Source: Bacteroidia bacterium (GTDB lineage Bacteria; Bacteroidota; Bacteroidia; SXHM01). Taken from it: 64,000 nt of DNA. The stretch's first letter is position 1. Each line of letters begins with the position of its first letter. The notes beneath the pieces are model-generated. The model was not told the DNA's origin and did no database searches. It saw nothing but the letters and a program-made list of their open reading frames with translations. Location of the stretch: NCBI GenBank assembly GCA_022072225.1, contig JAJVIC010000009.1, forward strand, positions 527,746-591,745, read 5' to 3'. Below, piece after piece: positions 1-8,523 of this stretch. Position numbers and translations under genes: made by a program.

Positions 1-829
1 CAAACGCAGCTTTTCTTTCTGCTTTATTCGGGTTTCCGTTTTTGGCTACAGCATAGCATTTATCGTATGTTGCTTTTGTAATCTGTTCTTTCAGTTCAAG
101 GTCATGTTCTTCGTGTGAATAGGTGCGTTTTACTTTGCTCTTCTCCACTAGAGCAGCTAATTCAAGCTGGCCCTGACATTGTATCTTTATGGCATCGTGA
201 GCAAGTTTAATGGCTTCAATCATTTCTTCTTCTGAAACCTCTTTCATTTCGCCTTCCACCATGTTTATGTCTTTTGCAGACCCTGCAACAATCAGGTCAA
301 GTGTTGCATTTTCCAGTTCTGAGCGCAAAGGGTTAATAACGTATTTGCCGTTTATTTTAGCTACACGAACTTCTGAAATAGGCCCGTTGAATGGAATATC
401 GGAAACCGCTAAGGCAGCTGATGCGGCCATACCTGCGAATGAATCGGGAAGAATGTCTTTGTCAGAAGAAATCAGGCTGATTAGTACTTGAACATCGGCA
501 TGGTAATCATCAGGAAAAAGAGGGCGTAAAGCACGGTCAACCAAACGTGAAATAAGAATTTCATATTCAGAAAGACGGGCTTCGCGTTTGAAAAATCCAC
601 CTGGAAAACGTCCAACAGCAGCATATTTTTCCTGATAATCAACAGAAAGAGGTAAAAAATCGGTTCCTGGTTTTGCTTCTTTTGTAGAGACAACAGTGGC
701 AAGCAACATAGTGTTCCCTGTTTTCAATACAACAGAACCATCTGCCTGTTTAGCAAGTTTTCCGGTTTCAATGGTAATGGTTTTGCCATCAGCCATTGTT
801 ATAGTTTGTGTTATAGGTTTTATTGACAT
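1..829 (-). CDS. pnp: Polyribonucleotide nucleotidyltransferase (PNPase), N-terminal part
   Basis: Only the first 276 codons lie in the window; the gene runs off the left edge. PNPase is a phosphorolytic 3'-5' exoribonuclease of the RNA degradosome. The visible part is the first RNase PH-like domain: it opens [18 protein letters not shown], continues with [13 protein letters not shown] and with [16 protein letters not shown], and has the [21 protein letters not shown] stretch typical of the family. The start is the ATG at 829. It follows rpsO on the same strand, the same rpsO-pnp order known from Escherichia coli, with a strong hairpin in the leader (872-899). Identification is secure; the KH and S1 domains are outside the window. 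Confidence 0.95.
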   Translation of the reverse strand, partial: MSIKPITQTITMADGKTITIETGKLAKQADGSVVLKTGNTMLLATVVSTKEAKPGTDFLPLSVDYQEKYAAVGRFPGGFFKREARLSEYEILISRLVDRALRPLFPDDYHADVQVLISLISSDKDILPDSFAGMAASAALAVSDIPFNGPISEVRVAKINGKYVINPLRSELENATLDLIVAGSAKDINMVEGEMKEVSEEEMIEAIKLAHDAIKIQCQGQLELAALVEKSKVKRTYSHEEHDLELKEQITKATYDKCYAVAKNGNPNKAERKAAF

Positions 830-871
830 TTTGTAAATCTAAGAGTTGTGAATGTTTGAAAATTTAGAATG

Positions 872-899
872 TTAATCCTTGCGTTTTCGCAAGGATTAA
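872..899 (-). promoter_or_regulatory. Perfect 12-bp hairpin in pnp leader
   Basis: Arms of 12 nt (872-883 and 888-899) are perfect reverse complements around a TTTT loop. It lies 43 nt upstream of the pnp start, between the rpsO terminator and pnp. In enterobacteria a pnp leader hairpin is cut by RNase III and used for PNPase autocontrol; that this one does the same is inference. Confidence 0.55.
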
Positions 900-915
900 A
901 CGTGAATAAATAACG

Positions 916-946
916 AAAAAAGGCAATTTTAAGAATTGCCTTTTTT
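916..946 (-). terminator. Rho-independent terminator after rpsO
   Basis: A 13-bp inverted repeat (AAAAAAGGCAATT with its complement, 5-nt loop) sits 17 nt past the rpsO stop and ends in a T run in the minus direction. It separates rpsO from pnp, so pnp is probably read partly by read-through or from its own promoter. Confidence 0.75.
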
Positions 947-963
947 CAATTATTGTCCGATTA

Positions 964-1233
964 TTATTTACGGATTTTGAGTTTTTTGATTACTTCCCTG
1001 TAAGCTTCAATATCTTTGTTTTTAAGATAGTTGAGCAGGCTGGTGCGTTTACCTACCAGATTAACAAGTGCACGTTGAGTGCCAAAATCTTTAGGATTTT
1101 TTTTGAGATGTTCGGTCAGGTGGTTCACACGCAGTGTGAATAATGCTGCCTGTCCTTCAGTAGAGCCGGTATCTTTAGCTGATTTGCCGTGCTTTTTGAA
1201 AATTTCTTGTTTCTTTTCTTTTGTCAAATACAT
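964..1233 (-). CDS. rpsO: 30S ribosomal protein S15
   Basis: 89 residues, the normal length for S15, a primary 16S rRNA-binding protein of the small-subunit platform. The family signature is clear: GSTEGQAALFTLRVNHLTEHLK near residues 23-45, followed by LVGKRTSLLNYLK. The ATG at 1233 is preceded at 1282-1315 by a Bacteroidota-type promoter. Directly upstream of pnp on the same strand, as in many bacteria. Confidence 0.97.
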   Translation of the reverse strand: MYLTKEKKQEIFKKHGKSAKDTGSTEGQAALFTLRVNHLTEHLKKNPKDFGTQRALVNLVGKRTSLLNYLKNKDIEAYREVIKKLKIRK

Positions 1234-1281
1234 GATGCGTCTTTTTTGCGTCTTTTGTTATTTTTTCGTTTAGTAGGGCGG

Positions 1282-1315
1282 CAAAGGTAGAAATTTATTC
1301 CTAACAGCCAACAAA
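1282..1315 (-). promoter_or_regulatory. Promoter of rpsO
   Basis: Minus-strand TACCTTTG (1289-1282) matches the TAnnTTTG -7 element; TTTG at 1315-1312 lies 22 nt upstream as the -33 element. The leader to the rpsO ATG is about 40 nt. Confidence 0.6.
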
Positions 1316-1325
1316 TGTCAAAAAT

Positions 1326-2183
1326 TTAAGCTGCAAAGAATTTTAAGGTCTGGGCCAGCTTGCTTTTGAGGTTCTTTCGCTCCACGATAAAGTCCAGAAA
1401 GCCATGTTCCAAAAGGAATTCAGAGGTCTGGAAGTCTTTAGGAAGGTCTTTTCCTATGGTTTCTCTTACCACGCGAGGCCCTGCAAAGCCTATCAATGCG
1501 CCCGGCTCGGCTATATTCAGGTCGCCCAACATGGCATAAGAGGCGGTAACGCCACCGGTTGTTGGATCTGTAATTAATGATATATAAGGGATTTTTGCTT
1601 TGCCAAGCTGAGCAAGTTTAACCGAAGTTTTAGCCATTTGCATCAGCGAGTGAGCAGCTTCCATCATTCGTGCACCACCCGATTTTGAGATAATAATCAG
1701 GGGCGTTTTCTTTTTTATGCAGCAATCAATAGCACGCGCTATTTTTTCGCCTACCACGGCTCCCATTGAACCGCCTATAAAAGCGAAATCCATGCAGGCA
1801 ACCATGGTTTCTATTCCTTCTATCTTTCCTGTAGCGGTTGATATGGCATCTTTTAAGCCTGTTTTCTTTTCAGAAGCGGCTAAGCGTTCGGTATATTTTT
1901 GGGTATCAGTAAAATTGAGCGGGTCGGCAGAACTAAGGTTGGCATTTACTTCTTTGAATTTGCCTTCGTCAAAAAGGATGCTGAAATATTCTTTTGAGCC
2001 AATGCGTTGGTGATGATTGCACTTTTGGCATACCCACAAATGTGCTGCATTGTCGTTAGTGTCAACAATATGCTTGCACGAAGGACATTTGTACCATAAT
2101 CCCTCGGGAGCTTCTTTTTTCTCCCGTGTTGAGGTGGTGATGCCTCCGCGAATACGTTTAAACCAACTTACTTTTTCGGGCAT
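1326..2183 (-). CDS. accD: Acetyl-CoA carboxylase carboxyltransferase subunit beta
   Basis: 285 residues, full length. AccD pairs with AccA to transfer the carboxyl group from biotin to acetyl-CoA, the committed step of fatty-acid synthesis. The N-terminal four-Cys zinc finger is visible (C33, C36, C52, C55), followed by the carboxyltransferase (crotonase-like) fold with [24 protein letters not shown] and [19 protein letters not shown]. The ATG lies 5 nt after the fbaB stop, so it is very likely translated from an fbaB-accD message. accA is not in the window. Confidence 0.96.
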   Translation of the reverse strand: MPEKVSWFKRIRGGITTSTREKKEAPEGLWYKCPSCKHIVDTNDNAAHLWVCQKCNHHQRIGSKEYFSILFDEGKFKEVNANLSSADPLNFTDTQKYTERLAASEKKTGLKDAISTATGKIEGIETMVACMDFAFIGGSMGAVVGEKIARAIDCCIKKKTPLIIISKSGGARMMEAAHSLMQMAKTSVKLAQLGKAKIPYISLITDPTTGGVTASYAMLGDLNIAEPGALIGFAGPRVVRETIGKDLPKDFQTSEFLLEHGFLDFIVERKNLKSKLAQTLKFFAA

Positions 2184-2188
2184 TTAAA

Positions 2189-3253
2189 TTATGCAATGGA
2201 AATTTGTTTTTCAAGATATACATCCTGAATAGCGTTGAGCAAAGCTACACCATCTTTCATTGGTTTTTGAAATGCCTTACGCCCTGAAATCAGACCGTGT
2301 CCGCCTGCACGTTTATTAATTACGGCTGTAGCTACCGCTTCGGTCAAATCGCTTTGCGCTGCTCCTGTTGATGCACCTCCTGAATTAATTAAACCGATTT
2401 TGCCGCTGTAGCAGTTTAATACCTGATAACGGGTAAGGTCAATCGGGTGGTCGGTAGTTAAATCGCTGTACACTTTTTTGTGGGTTTTTCCATAGTTTAA
2501 AGCATTGTAACCACCATTGTTGGTAGGCAATTTTTGTTTGATAATATCAGCCTGAATGGTAACGCCAAGGTGGTTTGCCTGTGCGGTTAAGTCCGTTGCA
2601 GTGTGATAATCCACTCCATCTTTTTTGAAACCGCTGTTACGCAGGTAGCACCATAATATGGTAGCCATTCCCAGCTCATGTGCACGTTCAAAAGCTGCGG
2701 CTACTTCTACAATCTGACGAGCCGATTCCTCTGAACCGAAATAAATAGTGGCGCCAACCGCAACAGCTCCCATATTCCATGCTTCGTCAACTGAACCAAA
2801 CATGATTTGGTCAAATTTATTGGGGTAAGTTAAAAACTCATTGTGATTAATTTTTACAATGAATGGAATTTTATGAGCATATTTTCTGGAGCAGGCAGCT
2901 AAAACTCCGTAAGTAGAAGCTACTGCATTGCAGCCACCTTCCACGGCAAGTTTTACAATATTTTCGGGGTCAAAATATGCCGGGTTGGGAGCAAATGAAG
3001 CTCCTGCGCTGTGTTCAATTCCCTGGTCAACCGGCAAAATGGAAACATAGCCTGTTCCTGCTAATCTGCCATGATTGTAAATTGCATTGATGCTGCGCAA
3101 CACCTGATTGCTTCGGTTTGTATCGTGGAAAACGCGGTCAACAAAATCACTTCCGGGTAAAGTGAGTATGTTTTTATCAACGGTTTTGCATTCGTGTTTC
3201 AGCAGGTTGTCGGCATCGTTGCCAAGAATTTCAACTATTTTATTCAGTGACAT
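2189..3253 (-). CDS. fbaB: Class I fructose-bisphosphate aldolase, FbaB/DhnA type
   Basis: 354 residues, closely similar by eye to Escherichia coli FbaB over its whole length ([26 protein letters not shown] near 62-87, [15 protein letters not shown] near 163-177, GLINSGGAS near 290). It cleaves fructose 1,6-bisphosphate through a Schiff-base lysine; Lys239 in ADIIKQK is the likely residue. This is the archaeal-type class I enzyme, not the zinc class II form. A -7 promoter element lies at 3294-3301, and accD follows after 5 nt. Pairing a glycolysis/gluconeogenesis enzyme with accD suggests shared growth control. Confidence 0.95.
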   Translation of the reverse strand: MSLNKIVEILGNDADNLLKHECKTVDKNILTLPGSDFVDRVFHDTNRSNQVLRSINAIYNHGRLAGTGYVSILPVDQGIEHSAGASFAPNPAYFDPENIVKLAVEGGCNAVASTYGVLAACSRKYAHKIPFIVKINHNEFLTYPNKFDQIMFGSVDEAWNMGAVAVGATIYFGSEESARQIVEVAAAFERAHELGMATILWCYLRNSGFKKDGVDYHTATDLTAQANHLGVTIQADIIKQKLPTNNGGYNALNYGKTHKKVYSDLTTDHPIDLTRYQVLNCYSGKIGLINSGGASTGAAQSDLTEAVATAVINKRAGGHGLISGRKAFQKPMKDGVALLNAIQDVYLEKQISIA

Positions 3254-3293
3254 TTTAATTGGATTTAACTGATTGTAAAAATTTAAAGGGGTG

Positions 3294-3301
3294 CAAACAT
3301 A
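3294..3301 (-). promoter_or_regulatory. -7 element of fbaB-accD
   Basis: Minus-strand TATGTTTG fits TAnnTTTG, 40 nt upstream of the fbaB ATG. No convincing -33 TTG at standard spacing. Confidence 0.4.
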
Positions 3302-3328
3302 AGAAAATCTGAAATGTTAATGGTTTTG

Positions 3329-4423
3329 CTAAAACGCTTCCGAAAAATCCAGGTAAATACCGTAGCTGTCTTTTCCGAAGCCGGCATCAAGCCTTACGTT
3401 TATTTTTTGAGTTTTAAGCAGGCGAAATCGTATTCCTGTGCCACCTGTAATCTTTAGTTTATTCAACGCAAATTGATTAATGCCGGGGCTTACTTCGCCT
3501 ACACTCCCGAAAACGGCCAACGAAAATCTTTTCCAAACCGGAATTCTTGCTTCTGCCTGAAAAGCCACTACGTTTTTATCGCGGAAACGGCCTTGAAAAA
3601 AACCGCGCATCAGTTGCGTCCCACCCATTTGACTTAGCATATGAAAAGGAATATTTCCGTTGCCGTGTTCAAAATAAAGTTGAAGTGCAAGAATGTTTTC
3701 TTTGTAAAGGCTGATGTATTTCCGCAAATCAAGAGTGTAATTTCTGAAATTGTAATTACTTCCTAATGTTTTGTCATAAAGCATCCATGTAAATTTTAAG
3801 TAGTTGCCTTTTGAAGGATAAAAAACATTATCCCGGTTATCAAAACTTGCATTTAAGCCGAAACCTGAAACGTGTCCGCCATTTTCACCCGGAATGTTTT
3901 TTTTTGCAAATTCACCGTAAGACAAGTAGCTGATTATATCGCAATACCTGTAGTTTTGTGTTATGCCTGCAAAAAAACTTTTTGAAAATTTTCTTTCAAA
4001 CGTGTTTTTGAAATCTACAAACACCGCATCGTACTTCTCATAGGTTTTATCGGTATTGTTTCCAATTCCGTAGAAGCGATTTGGAAAACGTTGAAAGCTG
4101 ATGTAAGAAAGGATGTGGTATTTATTGCTGTTGGTATAAATGTCGCTCAGCAGATTTGCCAGCAACTGTTTATTCAGTGTGTATAGTTGCGTTCCGGTAA
4201 TTTTTGATGGTCGTGTTAGTGAGTCTTTTCTTGACGTTTTGAATGTGAATGCCTCGCCCAGGCCAAATGCAAAATTTGTTTCAGGGGCATACATTATTAA
4301 AGGAAACCAGAAAAATTCTGATTTCTTTTCTGTAGTGTCGGGCGGCAGCGTATAGCGGTTGCGTTGGGCTAATACCTGATTCCCGATAAAAACTAAAATG
4401 ATCAGTGTTGAGAGAAGCCGCAA
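3329..4423 (-). CDS. Small Omp85/BamA-like outer-membrane barrel protein
   Basis: 364 residues with a signal peptide (about residues 1-19, ending VLAQ). The remainder looks like the 16-strand Omp85 (surface antigen D15) barrel: alternating aromatic strands, a GGTQLMRGFFQGRFRD segment resembling the conserved lid-loop [V/I]RGF motif, and a C-terminal aromatic Phe typical of outer-membrane barrels. There is no room for POTRA domains (only about 25 residues separate the signal peptide from the barrel), so it is unlike BamA or TamA. Starts 4 nt after yajQ. Its substrate is unknown; patatin-type or lipid-related roles occur in POTRA-less relatives, which is only family context. Confidence 0.75.
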   Translation of the reverse strand: MRLLSTLIILVFIGNQVLAQRNRYTLPPDTTEKKSEFFWFPLIMYAPETNFAFGLGEAFTFKTSRKDSLTRPSKITGTQLYTLNKQLLANLLSDIYTNSNKYHILSYISFQRFPNRFYGIGNNTDKTYEKYDAVFVDFKNTFERKFSKSFFAGITQNYRYCDIISYLSYGEFAKKNIPGENGGHVSGFGLNASFDNRDNVFYPSKGNYLKFTWMLYDKTLGSNYNFRNYTLDLRKYISLYKENILALQLYFEHGNGNIPFHMLSQMGGTQLMRGFFQGRFRDKNVVAFQAEARIPVWKRFSLAVFGSVGEVSPGINQFALNKLKITGGTGIRFRLLKTQKINVRLDAGFGKDSYGIYLDFSEAF

Positions 4424-4427
4424 GGTA

Positions 4428-4919
4428 TCAGCTTTTCATATTGTCGAACTGAAGCGGAATGCCAAAATCACCCGCTCTGCAATGTGCCATTACTGCCTGC
4501 AAATCGTCAATTTTTTTTCCGGTAACACGCACTTGATCATCCATAATAGAAGCCTGAACTTTTAAGCCTGTTTCCTTTATTGATTTGGTTATTTTTTTTG
4601 AAGTTTCTTTATCAATTCCCTGTTTTATCTTTATGTCTTTCTTCACCATGTTACCTGATGCATACTGCTCTTTACCAAAGTCAAGACTTTGCGAACTGAT
4701 ACCCTGTTTCATGCATCGCGAAATAATAATATCGCCAATCTGGTTAATTTTCATTTCGTTTTCGGTAACAACATGAATATTCATCGCTTTTTTATCCAAA
4801 TCAATTTGGGTTTTTGAATCGCGAAAATCCCAGCGTGTGGTTATTTCCTTCCGTACAGTATTAATGGCGTTGTCTAAACTTTGTAAATCAACTTTGCTTA
4901 CGATGTCAAATGATGGCAT
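4428..4919 (-). CDS. yajQ: YajQ family cyclic-di-GMP/nucleotide-binding protein
   Basis: 163 residues, normal length. Family start MPSFDIVSKVDLQSLDNAINTVRKEI and the DFRDSKTQIDLDKKAMNI stretch are characteristic; the C-terminus VTGKKIDDLQAVMAHCRAGDFGIPLQFDN is diagnostic. Members bind nucleic acid or nucleotides, and a Xanthomonas member binds cyclic-di-GMP. Directly upstream of an Omp85-like gene. Its leader (4920-4957) is a run of AACATTAA-type microrepeats that is also found before hppA. Confidence 0.93.
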   Translation of the reverse strand: MPSFDIVSKVDLQSLDNAINTVRKEITTRWDFRDSKTQIDLDKKAMNIHVVTENEMKINQIGDIIISRCMKQGISSQSLDFGKEQYASGNMVKKDIKIKQGIDKETSKKITKSIKETGLKVQASIMDDQVRVTGKKIDDLQAVMAHCRAGDFGIPLQFDNMKS

Positions 4920-4920
4920 A

Positions 4921-4957
4921 ATGGATGTTTAATGTTTAATGTCCAATGTCTAAATGT
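4921..4957 (-). repeat. AAACATT-type leader microrepeat, copy 1
   Basis: Minus-strand sequence just before the yajQ ATG consists of repeated ACATTAA units (GACATTAAACATTAAACAT). The same run occurs on the plus strand directly before the hppA ATG (58979-59007). It is either a mobile short repeat or a convergent translation leader. Confidence 0.5.
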
Positions 4958-5003
4958 TCTACGCGAAAGTAAATTTTTCTACTTTCATGCTGTCAAATAT
5001 TTT

Positions 5004-5792
5004 ATGAAATCTGTTCAGCTTTTAATTTTCTTCTTTTTATTTTCAGTAAAACTTTTTGCGCAATATACACTTGCAACAGAGGTTCCGCTGAAAGCAGATT
5101 ATTTTACTTCTGACAATCTTGGAAATGCATACACTGTGAGCGGACATGAAATTTTCAAGTATTTGCCCAGCGGTAAATTATTCAACCGATACAGTAATCT
5201 GATGTTGGGAAATATTACTTCTGTAGATGCAAGTAATCCTCTTAAGATATTGCTCTTTTACAAAGATTTTTCAAAAATTCAATTTTTAGATAATCAGCTT
5301 GCCGAGAGCAGAGGCGTAATTTCATTGCAAGATTTAGGACTGGAACAATCAACACTTGCGTGTATTTCGTTCGACAATGGTTTTTGGGTTTACGATCAGA
5401 TAAATTTTTCGCTGATTCGTTTTAATCAGACATTTGATAAAGTGCAGGAGGCTCGCAATATAAACCAGAATATCGGCTACGAACCGCAACCTGATTTTTT
5501 GCACGAATGGGGCGATTGGATTTATCTGAATAACCCCGAAACAGGAATTTTAGTGTTCGATATTTTTGGTACGTATTTTAAAACAATACCTTTAAAAGGT
5601 TTGACAAGTTTTCAAATTGCAGGAGAAAATCTTCTGTATTTTAAGGATGGAAAATTAATGGCCTATAACCTGAAAACATTACATGAAGGCGAAATACAAG
5701 TTCCCGCTGACAAAATTCAAATGCTAAGAATTGAAAAAGAAAAACTGATGATTCTTACAAATGAAAGTCTTAAAGTTTACCAGGTAAAGTAA
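5004..5792 (+). CDS. Exported hypothetical protein, propeller-like
   Basis: 262 residues from the ATG at 5004, chosen because MKSVQLLIFFFLFSVKLFAQ is a clean signal peptide; a longer frame from 4932 adds an unlikely N-terminus. The mature part has short repeated strand pairs such as NGFWVYDQINFSLIRFNQ, TGILVFDIFGTYFKTIPL and NLLYFKDGKLMAYNLKT, resembling blades of a beta-propeller. No catalytic motif was recognised. It precedes the deoxynucleoside kinase gene and is divergent from yajQ. Probably periplasmic or outer-membrane associated; function unknown. Confidence 0.7.
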   Translation: MKSVQLLIFFFLFSVKLFAQYTLATEVPLKADYFTSDNLGNAYTVSGHEIFKYLPSGKLFNRYSNLMLGNITSVDASNPLKILLFYKDFSKIQFLDNQLAESRGVISLQDLGLEQSTLACISFDNGFWVYDQINFSLIRFNQTFDKVQEARNINQNIGYEPQPDFLHEWGDWIYLNNPETGILVFDIFGTYFKTIPLKGLTSFQIAGENLLYFKDGKLMAYNLKTLHEGEIQVPADKIQMLRIEKEKLMILTNESLKVYQVK

Positions 5793-5845
5793 AAATCATT
5801 TTCGTTTCAGGTTGATTGATTTTTTTACTTTCGCACACTCTCTCC

Positions 5846-5876
5846 AATCATAAATCTAATATCTCATATCTAAAAT
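5846..5876 (+). repeat. ATATCTAA-type leader microrepeat
   Basis: The 30 nt directly before the kinase ATG are built from near-repeats (AAATCTAATATCTCATATCT). It is another instance of low-complexity leader sequence abutting a start codon in this window. Confidence 0.4.
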
Positions 5877-6491
5877 ATGCACATAGCAGTAGCAGGAAAT
5901 ATCGGCTCAGGAAAAACAACATTAACATCTTTGCTTGCCAAGCACTACAAGTGGGAAGCACATTATGAAGATGCAGATGATAATCCTTATCTGAATGATT
6001 TTTATGAGGAGATGCAGCGTTGGTCATTCAACCTGCAGGTGTATTTTTTAAATACACGTTTCACTCAAATTCTGAAAATCAGACAAGGGAAAAAAACAGT
6101 GATTCAAGACCGCACTATTTTTGAAGACGCCTATATTTTCGCGCCCAATCTTCATGCTATGGGTTTGATGACTACCCGCGATTTTGAAAATTACACTTCG
6201 CTTTTCAAATTAATGAACTCATTTGTTAAAGCACCTGATTTGCTTATTTACCTGCGAGCATCGGTGCCAACATTGGTAACTCAAATTCAAAAACGCGGAA
6301 GAGTTTATGAAGAATCGATTCGTATAGACTATCTTAAAAGATTGAATGAGCGGTATGAAGCATGGATTTCAACATATGAAGAAGGAAAGTTGCTGATCAT
6401 TGATGTTGACACCAATAAATTTTCTGAAAACCCAGAGCATCTTGGTGAGATTATCGGCAAGATTGATGCAGAGATAAACGGGCTTTTTTAG
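5877..6491 (+). CDS. Deoxynucleoside kinase (dNK/dGK-dAK family)
   Basis: 204 residues. It phosphorylates deoxyribonucleosides in the salvage pathway. The P-loop GNIGSGKT is at residues 7-14; the EDADDNPYLNDFYEEMQRWSFNLQVYFL region matches the substrate pocket; QDRTIFEDAYIFA carries the conserved DR motif; the arginine-rich LID is near RGRVYEESIRIDYL. Specificity (dA, dG or dC) cannot be set by eye. yggS begins 8 nt downstream, so the two are probably co-transcribed. Confidence 0.9.
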   Translation: MHIAVAGNIGSGKTTLTSLLAKHYKWEAHYEDADDNPYLNDFYEEMQRWSFNLQVYFLNTRFTQILKIRQGKKTVIQDRTIFEDAYIFAPNLHAMGLMTTRDFENYTSLFKLMNSFVKAPDLLIYLRASVPTLVTQIQKRGRVYEESIRIDYLKRLNERYEAWISTYEEGKLLIIDVDTNKFSENPEHLGEIIGKIDAEINGLF

Positions 6492-6498
6492 TCTTTGA

Positions 6499-7164
6499 AT
6501 GAGTATTGCCGAAAATCTGAATGCGCTGCGTTCTGCAATTCCTGCAAACGTTCGTCTTGTTGCTGTTTCCAAAACAAAACCTGTAAAATCAATTCAGGAA
6601 GCATACGATGCCGGTCAACGCATTTTTGGTGAAAATCGTGTTCAGGAATTAACGCAAAAACAACCGCTTTTACCTGACGATATCGAGTGGCATTTAATAG
6701 GACACCTGCAAAAAAATAAAGTAAAATATATCGCCTCATTTATCAGTTTAATACATTCAGTTGACAGTCTTGAATTATTGGAAACAATAAATAAAGAAGC
6801 TGCAAAATGCGGAAGAGTTATTTCGTGTTTATTGCAATTTCACATTGCAAAAGAAGATACAAAATTCGGGCTGAATTTTGAAGAAGCAGTTGCATTAATT
6901 TATTCCGAAAAATTCCGTGAAATGAAGAATGTGAAGGTATGCGGAGTAATGGGAATGGCAACCTTGACTGATGATGAGAGTATTGTCAGAAAGGAGTTTC
7001 GTGAGTTGCAGGGAATTTTTATGACATTGAAAAAACAGGATTTCAGTAGCTCAGAAGATTTTAAAGAAATCTCAATGGGAATGTCGGGCGACTATAAAAT
7101 TGCTATCGAAGAGGGCAGTACGTTGGTCAGAATTGGAAGTGCTATTTTCCGTGAACGAGCCTAA
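6499..7164 (+). CDS. yggS: YggS family pyridoxal phosphate homeostasis protein
   Basis: 221 residues, a single-domain alanine-racemase-like TIM barrel that binds PLP and buffers its pool. The PLP lysine is Lys25 in LVAVSKTKP; FGENRVQELTQKQ and WHLIGHLQKNKVKYI are family motifs; SMGMSGDYKIAIEEGSTLVRIGSAIF is the phosphate-binding end. Starts 8 nt after the kinase gene. Confidence 0.95.
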   Translation: MSIAENLNALRSAIPANVRLVAVSKTKPVKSIQEAYDAGQRIFGENRVQELTQKQPLLPDDIEWHLIGHLQKNKVKYIASFISLIHSVDSLELLETINKEAAKCGRVISCLLQFHIAKEDTKFGLNFEEAVALIYSEKFREMKNVKVCGVMGMATLTDDESIVRKEFRELQGIFMTLKKQDFSSSEDFKEISMGMSGDYKIAIEEGSTLVRIGSAIFRERA

Positions 7165-7195
7165 ATGTTTATTTTCGTCCTCCCAAATTTGAAAA

Positions 7196-7741
7196 TTGAA
7201 ACAGGAAGTATTTAATAAGTTAGTTGCCAAGTTGCGCTCCGGACACGATGGTCAGGTGCTCGAAGCTATTGATGAAATCAGTCGCAACGGCAGCCCTGAA
7301 ATTTTGCCTGAGCTTGCCCGATTGATTACTAAAAACCGAAATCGTGAAGTGCTTTCAGCAGCACGAACTATTTTCTTCGACCTTAAAAATCCACAGTCGG
7401 TTGAGGTGCTGAAAAACATCATTGAAGAAACTACTGATAAAGATACCAAGCAAATTATTGTAGCAGCCTGCTGGGAAAACGGATTGAATTTCAGTGTTCA
7501 TCTTCCTTTTTTTGTTGATCTTGTTTTAGACGAAGATTATTTAATCAGCATAGAAGCATTCACAGTAATTGAAAATATGCCCGGACCATTTGTAAACGAA
7601 GATGTACAGCAGTGCTTAGATACTGTTTACAACTGGTTGGATGGACCCGGAAGTGAAAACGAAGGCATCGTAAACAGCCTTTTGGAAGTGTTAAAAGGTT
7701 TTGCCAATTCGGGTATGCACAATAATTATATCTACAATTAG
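7196..7741 (+). CDS. HEAT-repeat-like hypothetical protein
   Basis: 181 residues starting at a TTG codon (7196); no ATG lies near the start of the conserved frame. It consists of paired helices with HEAT-like phasing (IDEISRNGSPEILPELARLI, REVLSAARTIFFDL, SVEVLKNIIEETTDKDTKQIIVAACWE). Cytoplasmic, no signal peptide or membrane helix. Likely a protein-interaction scaffold; no specific function recognised. Downstream of yggS in the same orientation. Confidence 0.75.
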   Translation: MKQEVFNKLVAKLRSGHDGQVLEAIDEISRNGSPEILPELARLITKNRNREVLSAARTIFFDLKNPQSVEVLKNIIEETTDKDTKQIIVAACWENGLNFSVHLPFFVDLVLDEDYLISIEAFTVIENMPGPFVNEDVQQCLDTVYNWLDGPGSENEGIVNSLLEVLKGFANSGMHNNYIYN

Positions 7742-7753
7742 TTATTATATAAG

Positions 7754-8389
7754 ATGAACAAAATAATTTATCTGCTTTTGCTTTTAGTTTGTCTTTCAAC
7801 TTCGCTTTTAAAAGCGCAGAGCGTGGATAATAATCTTGTTCAGTTTTCGGGCGTTGTTCTTACCAGCGATAGTTTACAGCAGGTTTCGTTTGCAAATATT
7901 ATTGCTAAAAATTCGCGACATGGAACTATCAGCGATTATTACGGCTACTTTTCTTTTGTAGCACAAAAAGGTGACACAATTCAGTTTTCGGCTCTCGGTT
8001 TCAGAAAAGCATTTTTTGTAATTCCCGATACATTGACCAGTAATAAATATTCGCTCATAAAAATTATGGAGCCTGAAATTTATGAGTTGGATGAAGCCAT
8101 CATTTTTCCCTGGCCTTCGCGTGAACAATTCAAACAGGCTTTTTTGAATTTGAAAATTCCTGATGATGATTTGGCTATCGCCAACAAAAATCTTTCAAAA
8201 GAAGAAATGATGCGTTTGTATTATGCCGTTGGAATGGACGAAGGCATGAACTATAAAAACTACATCAAAGGCAAAACTGACCAGTTGTATTATGCCGGAC
8301 AGTTGCCTCCGCAAAGTATTTTAAATCCTATTGCATGGGCTAAGTTTATTCAAGCCTGGAAAAACGGAGATTTTAAAAAGAAACAATAA
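7754..8389 (+). CDS. Exported protein with carboxypeptidase-like regulatory domain
   Basis: 211 residues. Signal peptide about 1-21 (ends LLKAQ). Residues about 30-110 form the CarboxypepD_reg-like beta-sandwich common in Bacteroidota (VQFSGVVLTSDSLQQVSFANIIAKNSRHG, then YYGYFSFVAQKGDTIQFSALGFR). The C-terminal 90 residues are helical and unassigned. It lies just before a TonB receptor that begins with the same type of domain, but two palindromic repeats (8390-8522) separate them. Confidence 0.75.
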   Translation: MNKIIYLLLLLVCLSTSLLKAQSVDNNLVQFSGVVLTSDSLQQVSFANIIAKNSRHGTISDYYGYFSFVAQKGDTIQFSALGFRKAFFVIPDTLTSNKYSLIKIMEPEIYELDEAIIFPWPSREQFKQAFLNLKIPDDDLAIANKNLSKEEMMRLYYAVGMDEGMNYKNYIKGKTDQLYYAGQLPPQSILNPIAWAKFIQAWKNGDFKKKQ

Positions 8390-8421
8390 CACCCCACCTA
8401 ACCTCCCCCAAGGGGAGGAAC
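8390..8421 (+). repeat. CCTCCCC palindromic intergenic repeat
   Basis: Hairpin CCTCCCC (8402-8408) / GGGGAGG (8412-8418) with a 3-nt loop, preceded by CACCCCACCTAA, one nt after the previous stop codon. G/C-rich composition is unlike the surrounding AT-rich DNA. Confidence 0.6.
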
Positions 8422-8482
8422 TAAAACAAGAGATTATCGAAGAAACCTTTACTTTAGATTTTTTAAATTAAATAACACTCTG

Positions 8483-8522
8483 CTCCCCTCTCCTTTTTGG
8501 AGAGGGGCAGGGGGGTGAGGCT
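8483..8522 (+). repeat. CCCCTCTCC/GGAGAGGGG palindromic repeat, copy 1
   Basis: Perfect 9-bp hairpin CCCCTCTCC-TTTTT-GGAGAGGGG (8485-8507) followed by a G-rich tail ending GGTGAGGCT, one nt before the TonB-receptor ATG at 8524. A second copy in the same orientation relative to transcription lies inside the aroC reading frame (39222-39259). Confidence 0.75.
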
Positions 8523-8523
8523 T

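Noticed and set aside
210-491. Plus-strand frame of 93 codons
   Set aside because: It is the antisense shadow of pnp, whose protein sequence is clearly conserved on the other strand.
8497-8523. Upstream start for the TonB receptor (ERGRGVRL)
   Set aside because: It would translate the palindromic repeat; the ATG at 8524 gives a clean signal peptide.
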